DNA of 64,000 nt from Deroplatys truncata. Taxonomy: Eukaryota; Arthropoda; Insecta; Mantodea; Mantidae. The DNA is taken from contig CM060981.1 of NCBI GenBank assembly GCA_030765065.1, positions 230,151,152 through 230,215,151 of the forward strand. Direction: 5' to 3'. Shown piece after piece: positions 34,200-43,278 of the stretch. The position numbers and the translations under genes were made by a program. How positions within the stretch are numbered: position 1 is the stretch's first letter; each line of letters begins with the position of its first letter. The notes beneath the pieces are model-generated. The model saw only the letters and a program-made list of their open reading frames with translations, was not told where the DNA came from and did not search any database.

Positions 34200-36530
34200 A
34201 ATGGCAAAACTACACCATACCAAGACGTAATTAACCTCTCAAACGAAACTTTTACTAAAGCAGAACTATCAGTAGTAAACTTTGGTCTAAAAGCATGTCT
34301 ATGCTGTACGAAAACAGCCAATGGAATAGTCGCAGACATTGAGATTACCCCTTATAATCTGGACAAAAATAGCAAAACCTAGATTAAGAAAGAATGTGAA
34401 ATGATTCTCGAAGAGATACAAGCAGACAACCACTACAGTTTCCCAGTCAGACACACAATTAAAGCCAAAACCAGTAGTGTACTCAAAAGCGGACAAAGGG
34501 AACAGAGTAGGTGTACTTCAGAAAGATGATTATATTGCTAGAGTGGAAAATATGCTACAACAAGAACAGTACATAGAAATTCAAGAAGACCCACTAAAAC
34601 CATACTTAAACACCTTCAATCAAACAATTCAAGAAATCAAAACTTTAACGGAGACAGATAAATCAAGATTCAAACCAGACTACCCCGTTTTACCAAGAAT
34701 GTACACTTTACCAAAAATACATAAACTCAAAAACAAGATGTGACCAATAGTCAGCAATATTGATTCCCTCACCTACAAACTGGCAAAATTGTTAGTACAA
34801 AGATTCTCTTCACTGCCAAGATTCAACAGCCTAAACATAAAGAATCCAGAAGAACTAATAAATAAGATCAAATTCTTGGAACTTGAACCAGAAGGCAAAC
34901 TGGTTCCTTTTGATGTCACTGTATTATTTCCAAGCGTCTCTACAGATCAACTCCTACTTCAGTTAAAGAAATTTACTCCATCAGACTGCCACCCCTTAAG
35001 ATGAAATAGAAGACTTCCTACAACTCGCCAACTTATGCATCACACAAAAAGCTGTTTTAATTTCAACAAGTTCTACCATCAACCGACAGGTCTAACCATG
35101 GGTAACCCACTTTCACCTTTCTTGGCAGATTTATTTATGAGTTACTTGGAAACACAATTAACAACTTCCTTCCCATACATTTCTACTTTCTCTACTACGT
35201 ATAGTAAGTAGGGGAAGTATTGTATTCCACCCAAAAATTTAATACCGAGATTTCACCGGAAATATATGTTTTGAGACCCCCTGAATCCAAAAAAAGCATT
35301 TTGTGTGTGTGTGTGTGCGTGCGTGCCTCTCTCTCTCTCGCTCTCTCACTCTCAGAAACGAACAGTTGGATAAATACCAAACTTGGTATTTAGGTTCAGT
35401 ATCTTCCAGAGATGCGACACGAAGGTTTTCAAGAAAATCCCCCCACACCAAAATACCCTTTACATGGAACATTTTTCAAAAATTTTAATTTTCTCAAAAA
35501 TGGCTCTAACGATTTTGATTAAAATATCATATGTTTAAGATATTTTCATGATAAATAAAATGTATATCTTGAATTTTCTGGGAATGTCTCCAAAAGTATT
35601 CTTCATTGTCAACGACTTTTGCATAACTGGTAAACTATAAGAGATAGACAAAATTTTACTACACAAAAAATGTAGATCGCATTAAAATACACAATTTATG
35701 TCATAAACATTTTTTTTGTTGCGTGAACCATTTTCGAGATATTGCTTGTTATTACCTTAAATTTTTCAATACTTATTTTCTCAAATGGGAATTCGTGATT
35801 CATTTTTTTGTCTTGGATATGCAAAGAGTATGGCGCTGCACATAGCAACGAGATATTAAAAGATATGGCTGTGCTTAAAGGCTACTGTATTTGTATATTG
35901 TCCTTGCAAATACAAAACAAGGGGATCATAGTACGCCTTAAGCGATAGTCAAATATTTTTAGAACTGGTCACTATGTGTAAAATGTAATTCTCTTTGCAT
36001 GTCAAAAGATGGTTTCTGCAAATGTTTATCTGGATTAATATGAAATAGATGGAGAATAAGAGTTTGTAAAAATAGTTTGTACAAGAGTAGAGAAAGTCAT
36101 GTGAGTGTAATACATCAGATTTTTAAAGTTTGGCACTTGATATGTCGATGACATCTTTGCTGTGGTCCCTAACATTATTATACAAGACTCCACAAGCTTA
36201 CTCAACTTACAAAACCAATCAATAAAATTCACAATGGAAGTGGAAAAAGAAGGCATGCTACCTTTCTTAGACCTAAAAATAATCCGGTAACAAAAAACCC
36301 CAACCTTTGGCATATACAGGAAATCTTCACATTCAGATAATTGCATAAAGAACAATAGTTTCAATCCAGTAACATATAAAAATGCAGTACTAAACAGCTT
36401 AACACCAAACTGGTATACACCCCCTGAATAAACAAGAATATAAACTGGAATATCAGCACATAGTAAACACAGCTGAAAGCAATGGGTTCAACAAACTAAC
36501 AATAAAAAAAAAAAATTGCAAAATTCAAAT
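34200..36530 (+). pseudogene. Penelope-like reverse transcriptase, near full length but broken
   Basis: Seen in order: NLSNETFTKAELSVVNFGLK (N-terminal domain), VYSKADKGNRVGVLQKDDYI, LPRMYTLPKIHKLKNKM then TGA, PIVSNIDSLTYKLAKLL, LVPFDVTVLFPSVSTDQL (motif A), YQPTGLTMGNPLSPFLADLF (motif B), then after the Helentron-like insertion RYVDDIF-type motif C (reading CRDDIF), EKEGMLPFLDLKII and FGIYRKSSHS. There are at least four stops/frameshifts. It preserves the N-terminal RT half that the copy at 14045 lacks. Confidence 0.82.
35185..36120 (+). mobile_element. Helentron/HINE-like element, copy c, inside Penelope RT
   Basis: A 936-bp copy inserted in a T-run of the RT gene between codons for SFPYM and KVWH. 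Comparison with the intact Penelope copy shows the insertion point directly. Start ACTTTCTCTACTACGTATAG; internal (GT)n(CT)n run at 35303-35350; 3' end GTAGAGAAAGTCATGTGAGT then TACATCAGAT and T-run. The 5' terminal ACTTTCTCTAC is inverted as GTAGAGAAAGT 35 bp from the 3' end. No ORF of note. Confidence 0.7.
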
Positions 36531-36768
36531 AACAGAAACACATTGACAACGAATCTCATCCAGGAAAAAAAGTCGTTAAAATTCAAGAAACTCACATATA
36601 TCCAAGAACATATCACAAATTTAAGAAGATTTTCATGAAACATAACATCAGCCTTAGCCCCACAGAACAAATTTAGCATAGGGAAATTATTTTGCAATAG
36701 GTTAAAAGATTCCATACCACAAAAGAAAAAAACCTGGCATTTACAAAATTAACTGTTCTGATTGCAAT

Positions 36769-36837
<69 letters not shown>

Positions 36838-37120
36838 GGCAAGACAAAAAGAAAGCTGCAAACTAGGTTAAAGGAGCATATGATATGCGTAAAATACAAA
36901 CAAATGCACAAATCTGCAGTCTCGCACCATTTCTGGACAATCAAACCGAACATCATTAATCAAACCAGTCAAATATGCAACAGAATTAGGCACATGGGAG
37001 AAGATCTTCATTTTAAAACATAACCCACAGCTAATGAAACTTGATTTGCCGCCACCAAGTCTCCTCTAGAAGTACATTTCACCACCGCAAGATGCCACCA
37101 CAATAGACAACACAATGGAA
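36531..37120 (+). pseudogene. Penelope GIY-YIG endonuclease of dimer 2, with (AT)n insertion
   Basis: It follows the RT frame after TAA at about 36528. It resembles the endonuclease of the copy at 14142, with KKFMKHNISL..QNKF, GIYKINCSDCN, an AT run, IGKTKRKLQTRLKEH and SAVSHHFW. The tyrosine-isoleucine-glycine box is disrupted by the expanded AT tract. Confidence 0.75.
36773..36837. repeat. (AT)n microsatellite
   Basis: About 30 AT units that expanded within the endonuclease codons between SDCN and IGK. Confidence 0.95.
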
Positions 37121-37145
37121 ACACCAACACAGGCCAGTCAGACAC

Positions 37146-37187
37146 CTTCTGAGGATGGGAACAAACCATTTCCTGAAACATGTTAAG
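37146..37187 (+). ncRNA. Hammerhead-like fold, Penelope dimer 2, plus arm
   Basis: CCTTCTGAGGATGGGAAC, loop, TTTCCTGAAACATGTTAAG: core CTGAGGA and GAAAC, stem II GGGAA/UUUCC, triplet GTT, stem I CUU/AAG extendable past a bulged C to CA/UG. It varies from the 15931 copy in ways that mostly keep stem II paired. Confidence 0.45.
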
Positions 37188-37559
37188 TGAGTAAACTTAA
37201 AAGTGATGTTAAGTGTAACTAATTCCGACTCACCTTAAGTAAATTCAAAAACACATCACTGTTTCTAGCTTCTTTTTTATGTATTATTTTATCATATCTT
37301 GTTTATAAACATTACCTCTTTTTATCATCAAATAGTTTAAAATTGAAGCATTATGTCTAAAAAGTACACAATATCAAATATCTCTTTAAGAAGATCAATT
37401 TCAGAGATTTCATTTTGCATTTTCCACTACCTCAATCAGTTCCTATGCTCACTTAGGAAAGTTCATTGGTAAACCTTTCCAGAAATAGCTGCATCACATT
37501 TTGTTATATACAAAGAGAATAGTGATAGTCAAATGTATGAGCTTTCAGGTTGTTTCTCA

Positions 37560-37811
37560 CATGATTGTCATGGAAAGAACATGGAATTTTAAGGCCAGTT
37601 TGGATTAGCACCCAGTTTTTAAGCTTTTGATTTATTTCTCTTTCCTTTGTACCTACAACGAAGTGTGTAATGAAACTATTTATTTAAACGTTTATTTCAA
37701 TTAACTTGAAGTAGACAGAAGAATAAGCTTTTACAAGTGTAGTTTGTAGTAGAACCATATAAAAATAAATGGTAGTGGTAGAGAAATCATGTGAATGTAA
37801 TACATCCGAAT
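37560..37811 (+). mobile_element. Helentron/HINE-like element, copy h (3' fragment)
   Basis: Only the 3' quarter of the family: blocks around GTACCTACAACGAAGTGTGT, AATTAACTTGAAGTAGACAG and the end GTAGAGAAATCATGTGAATG plus TACATCCGAATTTT. The 5' boundary is vague. Confidence 0.5.
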
Positions 37812-37967
37812 TTTAGCTCTAGCAGTCACAAACAATTTAGTTGCCTCAATCCAAATAAGGCAGCTCCAAGTGACTAAGTTTGGAAGATGTTTTTTAAATC
37901 CCTTATGGATGTGTGTTATGGTTTCTTTATTTCTGCAGCTATGATTAATGTTCATGTGATTACTGCG

Positions 37968-38805
37968 TGAGTGAATCAAATATAAACTGGAATCATTTTT
38001 ACAATTTTATCAATCCACCAAAAAAACAAAGCAACTACCTCATTTTTCTACATAGTTTCCCAAATTTGACGCACGTTTTTGCATGAAGGAATGTGTTGTA
38101 GCCAGTTGTGCGCCTATTCATTTACTGCTGCATTGTCATCAAATTGCTTTCCTCCCACTTCTTCTTTCAGTGGCCCAAACAAATGCTAGTCACAGGGTGA
38201 CAAATCTGGACTGGAGGATGTTCCAGAGGTGTCCAATGCTATTCCTCCAGTTTTTCCCATGTTAGGACAACAACAGTACATGACCTTGCATTAGCAGTCA
38301 ATTTGCGGAAGTTAAGTTCATCATTGATAATGGCTTGAACACTTCCAAGGCTTATTCCTACAAGTGACGTAATTTCAGAAATTGTTATGCACCAATCTTC
38401 TTCAATAAGGTCAGCACGAATGTTGTCGGTAGTGATGCTTGTTTGTGGTCATCTATGTTGGGGCTCATTTTCCACTGCTTTACATACTGCCAAAAATTTT
38501 TGTGTCATTCATACACCTGGGTGTTTGAAAGGGTTCCTTCCCCAAGCTGTGCATTGAGCCTTCTCATAATTTCTGATGCTTTGATGCCCTCTTTTACCAG
38601 AAACTTGATGACGGGCTGCACACCAGATGTGTCTACCTCTTGCTCGTTCATGGCATACTGAAGCAAGTGGCCGCTCTGCAGTGTGTGACACATCAACACC
38701 CTACTCCAAACAGCCCCTTCAACATCCTGTCAAAGTTCCATCCATTTCTGTTCACTACCAGAGCCTCTAATGTAAAATTCTGGTTAATATTTGATTCACC
38801 CTCAT
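37968..38805 (-). mobile_element. Internally deleted mariner, 838 bp
   Basis: Terminal inverted repeats TGAGTGAATCAAATATAAAC (left) and TGAGGGTGAATCAAATATTA (right, reversed, one 2-bp offset). Minus-strand frames give an N-terminal helix-turn-helix (VIKFLVKEGIKASEIMRRLN, SNTQVYEWHKNF) and a second domain (IRADLIEEDWCITISEITSL), then a broken C-terminal piece ending in FGKLCRKMR. The DDE core is deleted. TA duplication is not clear. Confidence 0.7.
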
Positions 38806-38869
38806 GTAAAACTATATGTTAAATGTAAATTATATTGTTTGTGAAAGTACAAGGTAATTGTAATTTTTT

Positions 38870-39706
38870 ACTTTCTCTACTACGTATAGTAAGTAAGGGA
38901 AGTATTGTGTTCCAACCAAAAATTCGATACCGAGATTTCACCGGAAATATATGTTTTGAGACCCCCTGAATCCAAAAAGCATTTTTGGAAACATGTCCGT
39001 GTGTGTCTGTCTGTGAACAGCATAACTCAGAAACGAACAGTTGGATAAACACCAAACTTGGTATTTAGGTTTAGTATCTTCCCGAGATGCGACACGAAGG
39101 TTTTCAAGAAAATCCCCCCACCCCAGATTACCCTTTACATGGAACATTTTTCGAAAATTTTAATTTTTTCAAAAATGGCTCTAACGATTTTGATTAAAAT
39201 ATCATATGTTTAAGATATTTTCATGACAAATATAATATATATCTTGAATTTTCTGGGAATGTCTCCAAAAGTATTCTTCATTGTGAACGAATTTTGCATA
39301 ACTGGTAAACCATAAGAGATAGACAAAGTTTACTACACTAAAAATGTAGATCGCGTTAAAATACACAATTTATGTCATATACATTTTTGTTGTTGAGTGA
39401 ACCATTTTCGAGATATTGCTTGTTATTCCCTTAAATTTTCCAATACTTATACTTTTTCTCAAATTCGTTATTCATTTTTTTTATGTCCTGGACATGCAAA
39501 GAGAATGGAATGCGCCACATAGCAACCAGCTGTTAAAATATTTGACTATCGCTTAAAGCCTACCAATTCCCCTTGCATCTACAAGAAAATTAGCAATAAG
39601 ATTAACATCTCCATATCTCGATTAACATGAAGCATATGGGGAATAAGCGTTTTTAAAAATAGTTTGTACAAGAGAAGAGGAAGTCATGTGAGGGTAACAC
39701 ATCAGA
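38870..39706 (+). mobile_element. Helentron/HINE-like element, copy d
   Basis: An 837-bp, well preserved copy. Start ACTTTCTCTACTACGTATAG after a T6 run; short GTGTGTCTGTCTGTG tract; 3' part GAGGAAGTCATGTGAGGGTA, ACACATCAGAT, T-run. A (TAA)n/(ATT)n/(ATC)n stretch follows directly (39711-39752). Confidence 0.7.
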
Positions 39707-39969
39707 TTTTTTTTAATAATAATAATATTATTATTATCATCATCATCATCTCAAATAAAATCAGATATATACTGCTGTAACATTGCTAGACTACAGTTAA
39801 AAATATGCTACAGGAATGAATGAAGAAAGTTATTAACTTTAAAAATTTATTTCCATGCCATATTTCTCTTGCCATAGGAAAAGTATGCAAAACAGCCATA
39901 AGTATTTGAGCAAATATTTTTTGTGAGGTTCATTCAGAAGTATTAAATACACAATGTGTGTTGTTGCAG

Positions 39970-40078
39970 GCAGTATTTTGTTGTCATATTGAAAGATGGA
40001 CCTTTTGAACTGTGGGATTTGCGTAATTTATGCATGCTTCGCACTATGCCTAAGAAGTTTCCTTCTGTAACAGCATTG
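39970..40078 (+). CDS. WDR11: WDR11 internal exon 8
   Basis: Acceptor TTGTTGCAG before 39970; donor CATTG|GTAAGG. It reads KQYFVVILKDGPFELWDLR, then MLRTMPKKFPSVTAL. It matches WDR11 'KQYLAVVFRDKPLELWDVR...LREMSKNFPTITAL', with the FELWDL WD dipeptide intact. It is 109 bases long and ends in phase 0. It lies 264 bp downstream of the end of a Helentron-like copy. Confidence 0.94.
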
Positions 40079-40512
40079 GTAAGGAATAAAACTTCTTAAC
40101 ATTTTACATTTAATCATAGTTAAGTACAATTTTAAAAAATAAAATAAAAAATGCTTTTGCTTGTGAAAAATGTCTGCTTTATACTAATATCTGTGTTAAT
40201 CATCTGAAAAGCATGACATAGCAAGGAAAATATTGTAAAAACAACTCTGTTCTAAAGTGACAAGAAGAGCTATAAAAAGCCAAAAAAGAATATATTTTAA
40301 TGAAGGGTAATACCATGTGAAATCAACAACCCAGTGTGTCGTTTTCAAGCTCATAATTTTAGATATTAATGAAATTTGACATAGCTGCAGGCTGATAGGT
40401 AGAATTATTGTAAAAATTTATTAAATACATATTATCAATATTTTATTAGTTATTGATCTTATAAAATCAGCAAAACTCATAAAATCTCAGGTGCAGGCAA
40501 TTACAATTTTGG

Positions 40513-40830
40513 CTTTCTCTACCTAGTAGGTAGAGGAAGTCTTGCATTCCACCCAAAAATTTGGTGTCAAGACTCTTACCATATTTTTGAGGCCATCTGA
40601 TGAAGCAAAAAAAATATATATTTTTAGAAAAAACATAACTCAAAAACTAAATTTGGTATTGAAAGTTCAGTATCTTTTGAAGATGCAGCACAATTATTTT
40701 CATTTTTTTTCTTTCTTTCTTCAAAAATGGCTGTAATGATTTTGATAAAAATGCTATATATTGAAGATATTGACATGATAACTCAAATTTAAATCTGAAT
40801 TTTCTGGAAATAGCATAGTCCTCAATTCTA
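40513..40830 (+). mobile_element. Helentron/HINE-like element, copy f (5' fragment)
   Basis: Only the 5' third remains. It carries the best 5' hairpin of the family: CTTTCTCTACCTA, G, TAGGTAGAGGAAG, arms of 13-14 bases with one mismatch. The internal blocks CATTCCACCCAAAAATTTGG and CATAACTCAAAAACTAA follow. It lies in the short intron 8. Confidence 0.6.
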
Positions 40831-40995
40831 GCTGTTTGTAATGTGTACATTAAGAATTATTAAAATCTGAGAGGGTAAGGTTGTAAGGCTTGTTAATTTC
40901 ATATGGAATAATTCCGGTTTGCTACTAAACTTGTATTGAATAGAAGAATGAGGATGTAGAAAACATTTTTGAGCGCATATGTGGTTTTTGCTTAG

Positions 40996-41107
40996 GAATG
41001 GTCTCCCATACACAACTTAAAATCTCTAAAAAAGAAGTTAGCTTATGTTGAAGAAAAAGAACAAGCTGAAGCAACAAACTTGGCAACCACCACACCTGGA
41101 GAAATGG
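40996..41107 (+). CDS. WDR11: WDR11 internal exon 9
   Basis: Acceptor TTGCTTAG before 40996; donor ATGG|GTAAGT. It reads EWSPIHNLKSLKKKLAYVEE, then a charged tail (KEQAEATNLATTTPGEM). 'LEWSPSHNLKSLRKKQLA' follows 'ITAL' directly in WDR11, and the same order holds here across the short 917-bp intron. It ends after one base of a Gly codon. Confidence 0.93.
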
Positions 41108-41340
41108 GTAAGTTTTTTACACATGGCTTTATTTCTTTTGTTGCTATATTGATGGCATACAGCAACACCTTCTTTGTCTAGGCTGAGCATGCCTGCTGTA
41201 TGAAAGATAAGTCCTAAAATCATATTGCCTTTGTAAACCCTTCCACCCTTCCCTCTAAAAAAATGTGTACCAGGTAGTATAAACATTCTGGCCTTTGTGT
41301 TCATTCATGTGTTTATTGCATCTAAGTATATCCATCTTAC
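41108..41340. other. Start of intron 9, no feature
   Basis: Nothing recognised between the exon 9 donor and the Harbinger element. Confidence 0.5.
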
Positions 41341-42047
41341 TTAGGGCCGGTTTTGCAGTTTAAGCTTAAGCTGAAACTTTAGTAAGCTATGGGCTTCGTT
41401 TAAGCATGGCTTAAACTTTGCAAGTTTCACAGTAGGGCAACCAGGTTCGGCTTTACTGAGCTGAACAATCCCACGGAACAGTAAAGTTGGTAATGCCTGC
41501 AGATGCACATTGAGTGAATTCTCATTATTTATGTCGACGCTAAATGAGCTTTTGTAGGTTATCCAGCAACATGAGACATATTAAAGGGTTAAATAATTTA
41601 AAACCAAAGAAATTGTTTGTAAAGTAAAGATGGAAAGGGAATATTTCAAGATGTAGTGTTTGTTGTGAAGTAGATGAAAATTATTAATAATTTTATAATT
41701 TGTATTAAAATATTAATTCAGAAAGAAAGTTGTAAGAGTTATTTTTTATTGAGAAAAATATTTTTGTATAGCTAAAATAGTTAAAAGTTTCATAAATATT
41801 GAATTAAACTAAAAACGTTAGCATTTATGGAATCCATAGCCAACATTAATATAAATCATAGATATGGAAAATTTGTTATTGTTTAAAAATCTCCTATAGA
41901 GATCCATCACAATACTTGTTGAATGAGTTACCATGGCAATGCAAGAAAGACTATATATAGGATTGGGAGTGCTAAGCAAGCAGTGGAAGAGAGTGGATGT
42001 GTTAGGAGGAAGCTCCTGGAGTGGATGAAAGAGGGGCTTAAGTAACC

Positions 42048-43278
42048 ATGGGAATTGGCATTGAGGTGTATAGAGCAAGAATTGGAACATTTAACAAGTT
42101 AAAGTGGAAGGATTCAAAAACAAACAAAGGTGTAGAAGAGATGGCAAACATGTTTCTTCTCACTTGTATAATAGGTGTACTATTGATAATTGGTGGAGTT
42201 GAAATCAATCCTGGGCCAAATGGGGATCAGAACGTCATGGAACAAACGTTGGCATATATTAAAGATATGGATGAGAGATTAGGAATTAAACTCAATGGGA
42301 TGGAAAAGGAACTAATAGATATCAAGGGAGAGATCAAAAATGAAATGCAAGATATACGGAATGAGGTACAGAAAGTTAAAAGAAGAGTTGAGCTGCTGGA
42401 AGAGAGACACCGCAGATTTAATCTGGTTATAGCAGGAGTGAAAGAAAGGAACGGAGTATGGCCTGTAGATGAGGTTAGAGAGATTATAGAAGGAAAGCTT
42501 GGTTTGAAGTTACAGGGCTGGGAGATTAGAGAAGCATTTAGAGTGGGGAGAGCAAGAGGAGCCAGAATGATAGTTGCAAGATTTACGTCAGTGCAGTTTG
42601 TGTATGAAATATTGAAGAAATCAAAAGTTACTAAAAGGAACAAATATCTTTATAAACAGAGATTTATCGGTGGAACAACGGGCCTTGAAGAGGGATTTAA
42701 TTCAGCAAATGATCTTGGCAAGAATGGAAGGGAAACGGGCCTTCATAAAGAATCTACGATTGTGGGTCGACGGGCGCATGGTGACGGGATACGAAAGTGA
42801 CTCAAGGAACAGTACATGCCAGGAACAGGATATGGCTCAGCGAAATATATCCGAGACCAGAGAATGCAGAGGAAGTCCAAAGAGCGATCGGAGACCAGAG
42901 GACAAAGATCGACACATGGAAGTTACGATACGTGGAGCTGGTGGAAAGAAGATGACGGTATCGGAGACAAGGCGTGGAGATGACGTAGTTAGAACGTCAG
43001 TTCAGAGTGACGCAAGGACATCAGCTGGCGAAACAAGGAAACTGATTTCACCAAGGAGGGAGGAAGCTAAACTGGCACGTGATCTGGCTGTGGGTAGGGC
43101 GGGGGCGTGGTCTCAGAGTGATGGAACGGAGGGAGAGGAAAGTATTGTGTCGACACCCAGTGGGAGTATACTGGTTTTGGACAGAAATTTAGCGGGTCCG
43201 TCAAAGGAGAAAACTGGAATAGAACTACGAAGCAGGAAAGTGTTGGACAGGTTTAGAAGTAGAACAGGTTCACAATAG
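42048..43278 (+). pseudogene. LINE ORF1 protein (coiled coil, RRM-like), one frameshift
   Basis: The start is ATG at 42048 in a good context (ACCATGG). Residues 30-48 are hydrophobic (NMFLLTCIIGVLLII) and are followed by the 2A-like motif GGVEINPGP. Then come a coiled coil (about 60-125, DERLGIKLNGMEKELIDIKG and onward) and a fold like the RNA-binding part of L1-type ORF1 proteins (RRFNLVIAGVKERNG ... REAFRVGRARGARMIVARF). At about 42650 homology jumps to the +1 frame (NRDLSVEQRALKRDLIQQM). That frame stays open through a Lys/Arg/Ser-rich tail to TAG at 43276. The 250-codon frame otherwise ends at 42800. The shift could be a single-base mutation or a programmed event; a mutation is simpler. 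Confidence 0.8.
42192..42218 (+). other. 2A-like ribosome-skipping motif in LINE ORF1
   Basis: Codons 49-57 of ORF1 read GGVEINPGP, preceded by a Leu/Ile-rich stretch. This fits the 2A pattern (D)V/I-E-x-N-P-G-P except for Gly in place of Asp. 2A-like motifs near the N-terminus of ORF1 are established for some APE-type LINEs, where they release an N-terminal leader peptide. Whether Gly at this position still allows skipping is unknown here. Confidence 0.6.

Larger units (their letters stand above)
32127..37283 (+). mobile_element. Penelope-like element 2: inverted dimer, 11-bp TSD, three nested insertions
   Basis: Flanked by TTATTTTATCA at 32116-32126 and 37284-37294. The left arm (32127-33868) is a minus-strand 3' UTR plus endonuclease. 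The right part (about 34195-37283) is a + strand RT plus endonuclease plus 3' UTR. Inside lie a LINE fragment (32192-33385), a SINE (33895-34180) and a Helentron-like copy (35185-36120). As in the copy at 14045-16069, the minus arm starts AATTTA.TTAA and the + arm ends with ATCACTGTTTCTAGCTTC. Here the RT is joined to the longer-tailed arm, in the other copy to the shorter. Confidence 0.88.
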
